64,000 nucleotides of DNA from Caenorhabditis remanei (GCF_010183535.1 NC_071331.1:3162001-3226000); one strand, 5' to 3'; shown: positions 1-11,715, counted from the stretch's first letter. Notes: a model not told the origin generated them from the letters alone. Numbers and translations are program-made.

Positions 1-105
1 GCGTGGACGTATGAGCATGTACTTGACATTGAAGAGGGAATCAAACTTGTCATGGATGAAGATGACGAAAGCTGGGAGTGGGACGACGACGAATCGGATA
101 TGTGA
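1..105 (+). CDS. 3' end of an unidentified protein gene (partial)
   Basis: The window opens inside a reading frame that starts at base 1 and runs 34 codons to a TGA at 103-105. The tail is strongly acidic, with a run of Asp and Glu around two Trp residues (SWEWDDDESDM). Its codon use is unlike the AT-rich DNA that follows at once. I do not recognise the family; an acidic C-terminus is common in nuclear proteins but proves nothing. Exons to the left lie outside the window. Confidence 0.55.
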   Translation, partial: AWTYEHVLDIEEGIKLVMDEDDESWEWDDDESDM

Positions 106-734
106 TTTTTCTTCGTATTTTTCATAAATTGTTGTTGACGTTTCCCATTCTTAACGAATTTGCAGTCATCGAAGTGATCTGAAACAATAGAAGGCGGAGA
201 AGAATTTGCTGAACATTGTGCGACTAACCGCTCATAATTTTTTAAATATGTCGTTCCATAGTGTTGCTTTTATTTGGTCGTCGAATTGCGCAATCGATTG
301 ATTCCATGGTCTAATCTGAAACGAAAACCTCTGGCGGAGAAGAAAATATCTGCTCTGAAATTAAACTAACCGCAAAAAAAGAATCGAAATCGGTTGAAAC
401 GGGGAAAATGACGATGTGTTGAAGCGTTGATGTCTTCGGTGTACCTGAAAGCAAAAAAATCGATGAAATAGGTGTAAAAATAATAAAATATGACAGCGAA
501 TCGAATATTTTCAAAGAAGCGAGAATAAAACGTAAGAATATCGAAGCAAAGCACAATTATTTTTTATTTTTTCGCAAAAAAAACCCGAAAAATCGTTGAA
601 AATCGATAAAATTGATGATAATATTGCTTGAAAATAGGAGAAAAAATATTTGATTTAAATTTTCCCGCACAAAACTACTGTCGCACTCGTTTCGGCTGTG
701 TCCATTTTCGTGGCGAAATATCGGGGTCGCGGAG
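106..734. other. Gene-free stretch after the first gene
   Basis: I see no credible exon, tRNA or clear inverted repeat. The start is presumably the 3' UTR of the gene ending at 105. The short open frames on the - strand around 311-556 are low-complexity Phe/Ile-rich products of AT-rich DNA. Confidence 0.5.
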
Positions 735-804
735 TTGTCGTATCCTAGGCCAGGACTGTCAGCCTCTCAGATTGGGATAATACATACATAGTTTTGTGAA
801 ACAG
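735..804 (-). ncRNA. Putative 21U-RNA (piRNA) locus
   Basis: CTGTTTCA on the - strand at 797-804. The nearest YRNT places the 5' T at 755, spacing 42 nt, at the long end of the range. Predicted 21-mer 735-755. Confidence 0.5.
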
Positions 805-842
805 TGCTTGCATACATTTGCTAAATAGTCTATTGCGAGAAG

Positions 843-910
843 GGTCTCACCATTAACTGTAAACTGTTGTAAAATAAGTCTTTCGCACACTCGATACACT
901 GATGAAACAG
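843..910 (-). ncRNA. Putative 21U-RNA (piRNA) locus
   Basis: CTGTTTCA at 903-910; YRNT T at 863, spacing 40; predicted 21-mer 843-863. Tandem with the locus ending at 804, same strand. Confidence 0.65.
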
Positions 911-1257
911 AATACAATCAAGAAATAGTGTTAGTTTGAAAATTGTTCTATTAAAACCGCAAAAATGAAGTTTCAATGATTTGCTTAAGACGGAGTGAAA
1001 TTCTTTGTGGAAGCTTCGAAACAAAAAATTGAAAACGCACAGTAGTGCGAGGCGTAAGTTCCTGCAACGAAAATATTTGAACTTTTTCCGAATTGCGTAG
1101 CGTGTGCGTCGCGGTTTTTATTAAAAGATACGGCAAATTCTATTTTGGCACCGTGACAACCGTTGCGCGTTAGAGAGCTTTTCCGCGATCCTCGCGCTGC
1201 TGTGACCGACAGACTAACTAGGGAAGGTCCTCGACTCGGTCTGGAGTTATAGTACTG

Positions 1258-1553
1258 GATCTATATCATTGGAAAGCTGCGAAAACGCTGATTCCAAATA
1301 TATATTCAGTTTTTGCCCTCGATCCCTGGTGTTCAAGAAACACAAGGTCAAAGTTCGGAAAAATGACAAATTATTGCCTTTTAACACGCGAAAATCGCAA
1401 AAAAATTTCAAAACATTTTTCCCGTGTTAAAAAAGCAATAATTTGTCTTTTTTCTAACTTTGACCTTGTTTTTCTCGAATACCAGGCCTCGAGGGCAAAA
1501 ACTGAATATATATTTGGAATCAGCGTTTTCCCAGCTTTCCAATGATATATGTC
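1258..1553. repeat. Fold-back MITE, about 296 bp
   Basis: Long imperfect inverted repeat. The left arm, from ATATCATTGG through TTTTTGCCCTCGA, is repeated in reverse at the right end (CCAATGATATATGTC), with arms of about 130 bp and a centre near 1405. No transposase. A related, diverged fragment of one arm lies at 27475-27555. The two opposing short ORFs inside come only from the palindrome. Confidence 0.8.
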
Positions 1554-1570
1554 ACGTCCCATTATTCCAG

Positions 1571-1616
1571 AATAAATTGGTGACATTTTGTGAAATAAGT
1601 AAACAATAAGAAACAG
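1571..1616 (-). ncRNA. Putative 21U-RNA locus, variant motif
   Basis: Variant octamer CTGTTTCT at 1609-1616; YRNT T at 1571, spacing 38. The 21-mer would continue down to 1551. Confidence 0.4.
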
Positions 1617-2024
1617 ATATACATTTTTGAAACATTTTCAGTATCAGCGACTTCGAGACCATAATCAATATTGGATATTAAAAACATATTATTTTAATTA
1701 TGACCTGAAATGTTTCTCAAGCGGGACGTTGTGAATATAGTGTATCTGAACAGGTGGATTTCAAGTTTCAAGATATTATTTTCAGTATTCATTTCTTTCA
1801 ATTTGGATATATAATTAACTTGTTTTCAATTTCTAAAAATGATTATATCTGTACTGCTAGGGTGCAAACAGAAACCACGGTTTTGAGTTTTATGTCATTG
1901 AATCTTGAAATCACTGAAAATTGTTCACTGAACTTTTTCAACGTTTTGAAAAAGAAATCTTCCTATTAGAAAAATAATGAAGAAAACAGTATTAAGGTCT
2001 GGAAATAGACAAAGAGTGTGTGTC

Positions 2025-2091
2025 TTGTTTAAACCTCAGGAAGCACTGATTAAAAAATAAAAAATGTGGACTTAACAGTTCTCTGAAACAG
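2025..2091 (-). ncRNA. Putative 21U-RNA (piRNA) locus
   Basis: CTGTTTCA at 2084-2091; YRNT T at 2045, spacing 39; predicted 21-mer 2025-2045. Confidence 0.68.
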
Positions 2092-2533
2092 TAATGATTA
2101 GGGAAACTAGTGGAACAGAATGACAAAATAAGTTTGTACAGGCAAAATAATGGAATATGATTCGTAGTTAGTCTTAGTTTTTGTGATAAAAAGTATGATG
2201 GAAAATAATAAAATACCGGAAGCAAATTGCTCTCTTGTGCTGAGAAATAAAAATACTGTGGATCAGGAAGTGTTTTTCGACACTTTCAATCGCCCACTTT
2301 GCCAGTGCTCCTTCATTTCTTTATACCTTTTATAGCTAGTAAGATTATAGATTCGAAAAAAAACAATAATGAATCAGAAACTCTTACTTCAGCATTTTCT
2401 TCATTTTCACTAAAAATCAACAAAAACCCCCAGAGGATTAGAAAAACGAATCTAGATTTTTTTTTCATTATCGGTGAGTATGTTGCTTCATACACTATAT
2501 TTAGCCTTGGTTGGAGGTAATTGACTCAGCTCT

Positions 2534-2601
2534 GATAATTGGCTCGTGACCGAAACGTTGACTATTTATTGACACTAACTTTAAACATGTCATTGAAACA
2601 G
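2534..2601 (-). ncRNA. Putative 21U-RNA (piRNA) locus
   Basis: CTGTTTCA at 2594-2601; YRNT T at 2554, spacing 40; predicted 21-mer 2534-2554. Confidence 0.66.
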
Positions 2602-3427
2602 ATAATCATTGCTACACAAAAGCTTGAAAAAGTAATTTAATTGCACTAGTATTAAGTTTCTCTTTACTTTGCGGTATTATTCAATACGGTGAAAATAAGC
2701 TGTCTTTCTTTTAATGTTTCAAAAAATCTATTTTCACTAAGTAACAGAATACAAACATTTTTCTTCATGGACTAAAATTGATTAGTTTCAACCACCTTAT
2801 CAAGTTTTGTCACTCTTTGGAAAAACCATATTTATTTCTCTTTTAGAAAAATCATTTTTAAAAACTTGTTGGTTGAATACTAATTATCTCTGTAGTCCAG
2901 ATAACTGGAACCTGTGATTACCGGCTTTATATTTGGAACCTCTAGTCAGACATACTCTATTTCACATTTGTCTTTTCTCAGATTTCTGTGATTCAGAGGT
3001 AATTATTCGCTTTGCTCTTACCTTTCTGACATGTCAACCCTTTGGTGTTAACAATTCAACAAAATTTTTTTTTCGATTAATTGACTACAACATGCTAGCA
3101 GCTTCGGAGTTAGTACAGAATATGCGTGAGTTAATGAACATTTATTCATAAGGAAAAACACTAATCTAAATTTAACGGTAGTTTGTCTGATAAGCAGCAA
3201 TTTATTTTAACAAAACACCTTTCATTTTTCACCGTTCTCCACATGTTAAATTTTTCTGTGTTGCGGAGTGTGGTTATAATGGAAAATGTTCAAAATTATT
3301 CAATTGTTTTTTTGGTCTATCCGGATTGAAATAGTTAAATTTCACGAACGTTTCGTAACTAAATGATCATTTTGGAATCAGAATTTTTAGAATGAAAATT
3401 AAAAAAAAAGAAGGAATTTCGCAAAAA

Positions 3428-3494
3428 AGAGCAGCAACGCCAAACCCAGTAGCGATTAAAATCTGAAAATCTGAAAATGATTATTTTGAAACAG
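3428..3494 (-). ncRNA. Putative 21U-RNA (piRNA) locus
   Basis: CTGTTTCA at 3487-3494; YRNT T at 3448, spacing 39; predicted 21-mer 3428-3448. Confidence 0.68.
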
Positions 3495-3989
3495 AATAAT
3501 CGAAAAAGTTTGTCAAGCAGCCACGTGGTAAGGAAATACACAAAAACATTTTTAACAGTCTTGAATCTCACACAAAAAAGTTGACGTGAAAGTGAGAGAC
3601 GCAGAGAAACATTGCTTTTAATATTATCTTTTGCTCCATTAAAATTTTCGACATTGAACTTGGGAAAACTAACAAGAAATATCTGGTAACCAAGTAATGA
3701 AGAGAAACTGATATATAATTGAATGGAAGCTATAACAGTGTTTCAATGTGTTTATCGGGCGTCACTTGATGGAAAGCTGGAATTGCATATTATTTTCGCG
3801 ACTACATACTTTGAACGAAAAATGTGCCAGCGCAACGAGAAAAGCGTCAGAAGTCTACTGTGCGCATAACGTGATAAAAATGTTTTAAGAGGCGTTGTCT
3901 GTAAGATGAGGATTCCTCTTGGCACAGTTGCAAAAAGTTGTTTCAATCCGAACTCTTTTTACAGCATATGTACCCCTATGGTAGTGGTT

Positions 3990-4720
3990 TACAAAAAATA
4001 TGTCATCAGTCCCCTATGACGTCATCATAGGAAAATATGACCAATAATTGAATTTTCTCCCAAAAATTCATAAAAATTTCAATCTTTCAGATAACATTAG
4101 GAAACTTTCGCAACATGTTAGGAGTGTTTTTGACTACCCCTACACAAATTTTTAGCTGCTCAGAAACCCCAGAAACCGTTCAAGTGAATTTCTCTTTCAT
4201 GTTTTTCCAACTTTTCTCGAAAAATCCCTCTAGAAGTACTCAAATTTCAAATCGTATTCGTATTCTCCGCAAAAAGTTCTATTAGGTCCAATTAAAATCA
4301 TCCAAAAACCATTGCACCATTTTGAGATATTTCGATTTTTTCAAAAATCCCATAAGGGTCCCCCCTTATGAAAAAAAAAATTTCACGAAAAATTCCAAGA
4401 AAAAATTTGTTCTGAAAATAATTAGAATATTGATAAAAGAGAAAGAATAAACCAATTCCGAGATTATACACCTCAGAAATATGTTTGAACCGATTTCGTT
4501 TTTTTCTTCATCGAAATTTTTTCCCATTTTTTGACGTTTTCATCAATATTTTGTACTGAAGTACACAAATTTCAAGTAATGTACTTATTGCTCGCTAAAT
4601 TCAACATATAATCAAAATAAGACAAATGAAAAACCATTGGACCATTTTGAGATTTTTCCATTTATTTCGAAAATCACATAAGGGTCCCCCCCATGGAACA
4701 CAATTTTTATCGAAAAAATA
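3990..4720. repeat. Gene-free stretch with a degenerate direct repeat
   Basis: No gene seen. Two segments share the order 'CCATTTTGAGAT ... AAAATC(C)CATAAGGGTCCCCC' (about 4315-4370 and 4637-4695), a diverged direct repeat of about 60 bp spaced 320 bp apart. Its identity is unknown. Confidence 0.5.
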
Positions 4721-4809
4721 ATTCAACATTATTTTGATGCAAAAACGTTCAGAACATTGACGCAATATTACAAAATGTTTTCTAAAAAAGTGGTGACAAT
4801 AAGAAAGTC

Positions 4810-4857
4810 AATGATTGCTAGACTTTTGTCAATTGTATTTTGCACTTTTCGAAACAG
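4810..4857 (-). ncRNA. Putative 21U-RNA locus, variant motif
   Basis: CTGTTTCG at 4850-4857; YRNT T at 4810, spacing 40. Confidence 0.4.
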
Positions 4858-4938
4858 TACAATTTTTATGGGATTACACCATAGTTAAACATTTTTTGAA
4901 ACGCTATAAAAAATATCGATGAAAAAAACCTTTTCAAT

Positions 4939-5006
4939 TTCAGATGTCAGAATCTAATAACAATGATAGTAGTCTGTTTGAGAGAAAAAGATCCCATTTG
5001 AAACAG
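4939..5006 (-). ncRNA. Putative 21U-RNA (piRNA) locus
   Basis: CTGTTTCA at 4999-5006; YRNT T at 4959, spacing 40 (another YRNT at 4962, spacing 37); predicted 21-mer 4939-4959. Confidence 0.64.
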
Positions 5007-5852
5007 GAATCGCTTAACAAATCCGAAAAATAATAGAAGTGAAAGAAGTTGAGAATGATGCAATTAAACAATTTCTGTGGAAAAAGCAAAAATTAAAAAT
5101 CATTTTAACGAAAATGTATTGGTTATTGGAACCATTGGAAAACAGTATTTCTTTAAATTTCTGAGTGGTTATTGTAATGTTAACAATTCTGATCATTTTT
5201 TGAAAATTATCATTTCTTATTCCTCTTTCCTAGAAATACTTATTTACATTCAAAGTGAGAGGTAGAACTTCATCAGACCTAAAATATCCACAGTTCTAAT
5301 TGTATTTGAAAGAACAAAATGCATATAAAGTCATTTGGTCTAAATATCCTCAACCAATTGACAGAAATGTTTCGAATTGTCTTATTCTGTACCCTACCTA
5401 CTGTTTGGAACATTGGAACTTCAGCACTTCAATTTATACTGAAAATGTAGTTTTTTTTGAAAGAAAAGTTATTTCGTTTTTATTACTTTTATTTTATTAC
5501 TATCTGATGACAACTAAACACATTTCAATAAACTATTTCGAAACCGTAAATAAATACCGAAGTAATAATTTGAGCGTTCTGAAAAATAAAAATGGTGCAG
5601 AAACCGATATAAATATTATGTTATGACAGAATGGTGATAATAATGATGTCATGCGATGAACTGCGTTGATAATTAAATAAATGAAATAATTAACCTTCTG
5701 AAACTGAGAATTTTTGTAAATTTTGAGTCACTGTAAGAAACGTGTTGTTATTTTTTTGTTTAGTGAGGTTTACTTATCAAAGTCTGATTTGTATCAGCTT
5801 TAATTAATAATTACAACTGACAAACGGCAATTTTTGGAATACTGATTTCAAA

Positions 5853-5921
5853 ACCACGGTAATCCCTTTGTAACCAAAAATCACATAAAAGTGAGAATGA
5901 AATTAGGACTTTATGAAACAG
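5853..5921 (-). ncRNA. Putative 21U-RNA (piRNA) locus
   Basis: CTGTTTCA at 5914-5921; YRNT T at 5873, spacing 41; predicted 21-mer 5853-5873. Confidence 0.6.
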
Positions 5922-6269
5922 TGAAAACACCCAATAATATGTTTTGGGTATTCGAAGCAAATTGCGATTTATTAATTGTAAGTGAAAAGTTAACAAGACA
6001 ACTAAGATAATCGAGATAATGAATATTGCTGTGGTGAACACTGTCTTGAAACCTTTATAAAACAGTAAACAAGCAAATAACATGTTAGAATTGATTTCAG
6101 AGAATGATAATTGAGACAATTGGTAGCTTGGATATCGAAACTAAATAATACCTCCAAGGAATTAAGACATTTTTGAAACTGGCTTTCATGCACTGAAATA
6201 GGAACACTGAACCAATAAACGGAAAAAAACTAAAAGCACTAAAAAGTGATTATCCTGAAACTAGAAAAA

Positions 6270-6450
6270 CACGTTGAGGCCCATGCTACCTATGCAAACG
6301 CGCTCTGAAAAAGACATGGTCCGCAATACGTGACGGTGAACATTAGAATCTATTTTCCTACAGAAAATTGTAGGATACGTGAAAATATTTTCATTTCCAC
6401 GTAGTTTCTCGTTAGAGCGTGTTTGCATAGGGAGCCTGGGCCTCAACGTG
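6270..6450. mobile_element. 181-bp fold-back MITE with ~37-bp terminal inverted repeats
   Basis: The ends read CACGTTGAGGCCCA...TGGGCCTCAACGTG and the inverted match continues inward through 'TATGCAAACGCGCTCT' with a few mismatches. No coding capacity and no transposase; a non-autonomous DNA element. I could not define a target duplication. Confidence 0.85.
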
Positions 6451-6674
6451 GAAAAGGTCATTTCAAACGCTCATCAGTAAAATGACCTATTTCGATATAG
6501 CATCAAAAAAGCAACAACTTTGAAAAAATTAAGAGCATTTATGTTTTTTGTAAAACCGATAAACATCGCCCATTTAAGAACGCGTTTTATAGATTAATAT
6601 TTTGTAACAGAAGAAAAATCTAACTTTCAAGATTTTTCAGTAGGCAACATTTTCAATTTTTCTGATAAAAATGA

Positions 6675-6741
6675 CTGTTTCTAAACCTTGATGTGTTGTA
6701 TGACCTCAATTTGAAATTGATAGAAGTTTAATTTATAATAT
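6675..6741 (+). ncRNA. Putative 21U-RNA locus, variant motif
   Basis: CTGTTTCT at 6675-6682; YRNT T at 6721, spacing 39; predicted 21-mer 6721-6741. Confidence 0.45.
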
Positions 6742-6794
6742 AAATCTAATGAAGTTGAATTCTGTCTATGTCTCCCCAACATTCTGTTTTTCAG

Positions 6795-6860
6795 CGAGTC
6801 TTCTGATTCAATTCCAGAAGCTTTCAATTTCACTTTTTCTCAAAGACCGACCAGGATAGG
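6795..6860 (+). pseudogene. Orphan exon-like fragment
   Basis: A TTTTTCAG acceptor is followed by an open frame (ESSDSIPEAFNFTFSQRPTRI) up to a possible GTGAAC donor. No neighbouring exon fits, so this is at best a relic. Function unknown. Confidence 0.2.
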
Positions 6861-6919
6861 TGAACAATTTAAAAATAAACCGTAGCGTTGAAATTTTGTC
6901 ACGGTTTGTCAATGACTTC

Positions 6920-6985
6920 CTGTTTCTACAGCCTGTGTTTAATGCATTTTTCTTATTTGGATGATGATCCTAGGAGACTCTGAAC
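6920..6985 (+). ncRNA. Putative 21U-RNA locus, variant motif
   Basis: CTGTTTCT at 6920-6927; YRNT T at 6965, spacing 38 (alternative T at 6968). Confidence 0.4.
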
Positions 6986-7145
6986 TTTTGGTTAGCTTAC
7001 TATTAGAAACAACAACAAATCATTCATATAATGGAAACAATTGTTAATAATTGAATACCAAACTCAGATCGACTGCCAAACAAGAAACCCATCATAATTG
7101 AAATGCTCTTGAAACATGACTTTTCAAAAGGAAATCAGTCATGTT

Positions 7146-7212
7146 TAATGTCTTTTGATTTTCTAATCGATAATGTTTTCGATATTGAGAGAAACTAGAC
7201 CAATTGAAACAG
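7146..7212 (-). ncRNA. Putative 21U-RNA (piRNA) locus
   Basis: CTGTTTCA at 7205-7212; YRNT T at 7166, spacing 39; predicted 21-mer 7146-7166. Confidence 0.68.
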
Positions 7213-7537
7213 GAACTTTCGGGCAGTGATTTTGTTATTATGGCATCTGTCGGACACACAGATTATCTGTGGTATGAGACTGATCAGACATCCTTATTGG
7301 TTATTTAAAAAGGACAGCCTTCTACAATTTTCGAACATTGCCGCAAGGAATGGGCGTGGCCGCCGCAAAAAATGAGGCGATTTTTCCTTGAACAAAGAAA
7401 TTTGAATTTATAATCAACCAGCTTGGCTGCCATGGCGCGCTCTCCCCTTTATTTCTCAAAAATCTTGCGAACATCCTGAAAAACACACAGACAAATCCAC
7501 AAACAGAGCCCACACGCGTTTTATATATAAGAATGAT

Positions 7538-7603
7538 GTCAATATCATTTTACTGTCAATATCGATCTAACTTTTTTTGTTTCTTACGTCATTCCTGAAA
7601 CAG
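7538..7603 (-). ncRNA. Putative 21U-RNA (piRNA) locus
   Basis: CTGTTTCA at 7596-7603; YRNT T at 7558, spacing 38; predicted 21-mer 7538-7558. Confidence 0.65.
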
Positions 7604-7745
7604 TCCTTCCCCACAAAAACAAAAATAATTACCTGGGAAACTTAGACATTTTCAATGACAACTCCGGTCTGTCCTTATAGCTGAAAACCCTAGAAGCAGA
7701 AAAAATTACAAATGGAAACTTTTTTCAATTCGTGAATTCAAAGTA

Positions 7746-7813
7746 CTGTTTCAGTGGCTCGTTATCAGAAAACCATTTTTCTTGAAACTCAATTTGTGTA
7801 AAATGTGTTTCTT
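7746..7813 (+). ncRNA. Putative 21U-RNA (piRNA) locus, duplicated pair member 1
   Basis: CTGTTTCA at 7746-7753; YRNT (CAAT) T at 7793, spacing 40; predicted 21-mer 7793-7813. The promoter and start region are repeated almost exactly at 8131, so the two loci are recent paralogues. Confidence 0.66.
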
Positions 7814-8130
7814 GATACACCCGTAACGAAACATTATGAGATAACGTTCATAATATTTCAGAAGTTTACAATAGGAAGTGTTTTAACCGAGATGGGTACA
7901 AAGCGAAAATAAGACAAAGAGAAACCACAATAATAACACTTGTTACTTTCAATCTTTTTTGAATTTTCGAAACACGAATGGTAGTGGGAGTAGTTTCAAA
8001 TCCACAAGACGTACCTAACTTCCAAAAAAAATGCATGTGCCCTTAAAACAAACGAATAAAAAACTGTTGATTTTTTAATTTTGACGGTATTTTCTATAAT
8101 TTTTTTGTATTTCTTCGAGGATTCAAAGTA

Positions 8131-8200
8131 CTGTTTCAGTGGCGGCTCGTTATCAGTAAACCATTTTCTTGAAACTCAATTTGAGGTATGTATAAGCCAG
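8131..8200 (+). ncRNA. Putative 21U-RNA (piRNA) locus, duplicated pair member 2
   Basis: CTGTTTCA at 8131-8138; YRNT T at 8180, spacing 42, because this copy differs from the one at 7746 by small indels. The first bases of the two predicted 21-mers match (TTTG) and then diverge. Confidence 0.58.
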
Positions 8201-8370
8201 TTTGGAAAATTTTCTAGTTACACCGGTAACCATTTCTGATGAAGTTGAATCTGGGATTGACAGTGATTTGCAAAAATTGAATTGACAAAGTGGAAATGAG
8301 TACAATTTTGAATGTTACAAAGCAGAAAATAGTTTTTTTTTAAATATTAGTTGAGCTCCATTCTTTCAAA

Positions 8371-8416
8371 ATTGGCCACGATAAACGTTCTTCGAAAATA
8401 AACTTCCAAGAAACAG
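8371..8416 (-). ncRNA. Putative 21U-RNA locus, variant motif
   Basis: CTGTTTCT at 8409-8416; YRNT T at 8371, spacing 38. Confidence 0.4.
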
Positions 8417-8823
8417 AAAAAGTTGGAGAACTGGATTTGGAGAACAATTTGAACCAATTTTCTATTCTTTTCCATGTTTCACCGTGCCATTATCAACAAA
8501 ACACCGTTTTCAGAACGATTTGTTTTGATATAAAAATCTATTTTTCATCAACTCCCGAAAATTTTGATTTTTTTTTGGGTTCAGACCATGCATGTAAATT
8601 CAGTAACAATGAATCCAAATAGAAATGAAAATGGATGAACATGAAATCAATATCGATCAATCCTCAAGGGTCAAACTTTAAAAAATTATTAAAGAATCTT
8701 GATATTTGAAGACGGAAAACTAAACTTTAGGTGTTGAAATCAAACCGGAAACATTATAAAAAAGTACTGTTCTTCAAAACTGACTTCATCTTTTTAGAAA
8801 AGATGGATAGTATTCGACGGAGA

Positions 8824-9097
8824 ATATTAGCAGCCCACGCGTTCTTACAACTGCGCCCCACTGCAAACGATCGACGAGAGACGCAGAGTATTTTCTGGCG
8901 CGAAACAAATTTTCACCATTTTTGATCTATTTTTGCAAAATTTTATTTCGGGAATTGGCAAATTTTGAATTAAAACTTGTGAAAATAGATCAAAAATGGT
9001 GAAAATCTGCTTCGCGCCAGAAAATACTCTGCGTCTCTCTCCGATACTCTCTCGCTTGCGGTGGGGCGCAGTTGTAACGAAATTGCTCTGCTAATAA
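8824..9097. mobile_element. Fold-back MITE, ~274 bp (TTAGCAG...CTGCTAA ends)
   Basis: Arms share TTACAACTGCGCCCCAC near the ends and AGACGCAGAGTATTTTCTGG further in; the centre is near 8960. The 'ACAACTGCGC(C/T)CCAC' end recurs at about 22449-22575 and 24207-24355, giving a family of three copies here. Non-coding; the 64-aa ORF inside on the + strand is a product of the arm sequence. Confidence 0.8.
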
Positions 9098-9149
9098 TTG
9101 TGGCGATTTTGGTACAGAATGCAAATGAGACACCGATAAAACGAAACAG

Positions 9150-10280
9150 ATACTATTCGTAATTTGGACATCAGTGAATATGATTCATTTGAACAGAAAA
9201 ATTCAATCAGAAATAATAACTCTAGAAATTACCTTTTCAAGTCTTTTTTAATTCTTTGTTTGTCTTTTCGATGCAATAACTTGAATCAAGGCAGAAACAT
9301 CTAAATTTATCGAGAATGTTGTAACTGGACATTTTGAAAATGTTATCTGATTTTCAGGTAAATACACACAAATTACTAAAAAAATTGTTTCCCAAACTGC
9401 TGAAGAGAATCATAGTTTGAAAAAAAACACTTGAATATTCCATTAAATCAGAATTAGTTTATTAAAAGGAACGTGACCTAGTTTCGTTCATTTAAGCAAA
9501 TTATTTCCCAATTTTATATTCATTTTTTCGTAATACTAGCGGAATACTGACATAATATTGCTCACTTCCAGAAAATCACATTTTGATACAGAACAATTTT
9601 AATGAAAATCTGAAAAAAAGTGAAGTGTACAACAAATGATATACAGTTTCAGATACATCTTCTTTGTTTGCTTGTGATGTGACTGACAATAGGAACAATA
9701 GTTTTATATTAAAAATTCTACATTTTTCCATGAAATTAGAATTTCAAATGCCTGTATATCTATGCAAGTTTCAGAACTTATTCTAGTAAATATGAAAATT
9801 AATAGCTAAACATTTTTAGATGAGGGCAGTCCTTGGAACATTGATATTCAAGCCATGGGATTAGTTAAAACCTTACATAAAATATTTATGAAACTGGAAT
9901 TATACGTTTCCAAATTACATATTCTGAAACTCCAGGCAAACATTTTAGGGTCTGTCTACTATAAACGGGAGAGATGCAAGATTCCGAAGTATGAAGAAGA
10001 GTAGAAATAACCCTTGTTTTTACTTTCTATCTCTTAGAAGTTTTGTAATACGATTGGTTGTCGGAATAAGTTCCAATTCACCGGAAGCAACAAACTTCCC
10101 AAAATTTTTCTCAAGTGTCCATTATAAAAAAAAGTCTGTAATCATTCTCAGCGAAAAGAAAAGAACTGAACTATTATACGATGAATTTTTGAATTTGAAG
10201 TGTTAAGAGAACAGTAATATTTGATCCATTAGTTGAACCTTTTTTTTTAACCGGTGTTTATTCATTTGGTGTACCTGCGT
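9150..10280. other. Gene-free stretch
   Basis: No convincing exon, RNA gene or repeat. The + strand ORF at 9991-10206 has low-complexity composition and no splice or homology support. One variant CTGTTTCG lies at 9142-9149 without a well-spaced YRNT. Confidence 0.4.
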
Positions 10281-10281
10281 A

Positions 10282-11427
10282 CAGTAGCGAGCATAAGTGA
10301 GCACCCCTTCATACTTTTATGTGTAACTCTGCTGAATCGTGTCCGTTTTGCATAAACTTTTTTTTGAAAAAAAGCCAAAGTATTCAGCAATAAGAAAATA
10401 TGTTTTTTGAAAAATTTCAATCACTGATTTTTTCGATAATCGATTTTTCCTAATCTTGATTTGAAAATTCGAAAAAAAACATTTTCTTTTTCTCTTGGAG
10501 ATATTGAATTTTTTGTTTCAAAATGTTGAAAACAGTCTGAATAAACAAAAAATTGTGTTGAATTAGCTTCTCAACTCCTAAGTATCGCGCTAAAGCTCCA
10601 GAAGTCAAAAGTAGTGCCCTCGGGGAAACCATCATAACTCATCAAAAAATTCTCCAAATTTTTTGAAACATGTATCAAAATACGTGTCTTGAGTTTTTCT
10701 ACAAACCAACATTAAAAAGTTACAATTTTAGAAAAAATTATTTTTCAAATTATTTTCACTCAAAAATTATTTTATTCTCATTTTTTCTCAATTTCCGTAA
10801 TTTTTTGGCTATAACACGAACAAGGAATACATACATGTGTTTTGTTATTTGTGATAACGCACTTTGCATACAGTTTTGGAAAGGTATGTACGTTTTATAG
10901 CCAAAAAATTACGGAAACTGAGAAAAAATGAGAATAAAATAATTTTTGAGTGAAAATAATTTGAAAAATAATTTTTTCTAAAATTGTAACTTTTTAATGT
11001 TGGTTTGTAGAAAAACTCAAGACACGTATTTTGGTACATGTTTCAAAAAATTTGGAGAATTTTTTGATGAGTTATGATGGTTTCGCCGAGGGCACTACTT
11101 TTGACTTCTGGAGCTTTAGCACGATACTTAGAAGTTGAGAAGCTAATTCAACACAATTTTTTGTTTATTTCAGTGTTTTCCAATATTTTAAAACCAAAAA
11201 CTCAATATCTCCAAGAGAAAAATAAAAAGTTTTTTTTCGAATTTTCAAATCAAGATTAGGAAAAATCGATTATCGAAAAAATCAGTGATTGAAATTTTTC
11301 AAAAAACATATTTTCTTATTGCTGAATAGTTTGGCTTTCTTTCAAAAAAAAGTTTATGCGAAACGGACACGATTCAGCAGAGTTACACATGAAAGTATGA
11401 AGGGGTGCTCACTTATGCTCGCTACTG
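10282..11427. mobile_element. 1146-bp near-perfect palindrome, Tc1/mariner-like MITE
   Basis: The ends are CAGTAGCGAGCATAAGTGAG and its exact complement, each outside end bordered by TA (10280-10281, 11428-11429), the usual target duplication of Tc1/mariner elements. The two arms, about 560 bp each, match with few changes and meet near 10855. Mirror-image ORFs on both strands share the same N-terminal residues (MYQNTCLEFFYK) only because the arms match. No DDE transposase is present, so movement would need enzyme from elsewhere. Confidence 0.9.
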
Positions 11428-11668
11428 TATGTAACCGAAGTGGGAATCCTGATTACAATATAATGACAATTAAAATACCTGTCAGAAACAGCACAGTATT
11501 AATCGTATATAGTTTTCTTTTAATACCACACTGTTTATTTTGTTCTCATTTTTGAAACGTCCACAGGTTGTCTAGAGTTTTTTAGAGGCCTAATTTCCGT
11601 GTTGGACCTCGGCACAGTCTGAACGGAGATCGAACAGGTTTTTGTTTGAGAAATGTCAGAAAACAGAT

Positions 11669-11715
11669 AATGTACCTGGAAAAGTGGAAGCATTCATTTC
11701 CTAATTCGGAAACAG
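11669..11715 (-). ncRNA. Putative 21U-RNA locus, variant motif
   Basis: CTGTTTCC at 11708-11715; YRNT T at 11669, spacing 39. Confidence 0.38.

Noticed and set aside
5077..5626. Open frames of 62 and 108 residues on the + strand
   Set aside because: Low-complexity translations of AT-rich DNA, no splice partner, no recognisable domain.
10670..11259. Mirror ORFs sharing MYQNTCLEFFYK and MMVSPRALLLTSGALARYLG on both strands
   Set aside because: Products of the palindrome arms; identical peptides in mirror positions show they are structure, not genes.
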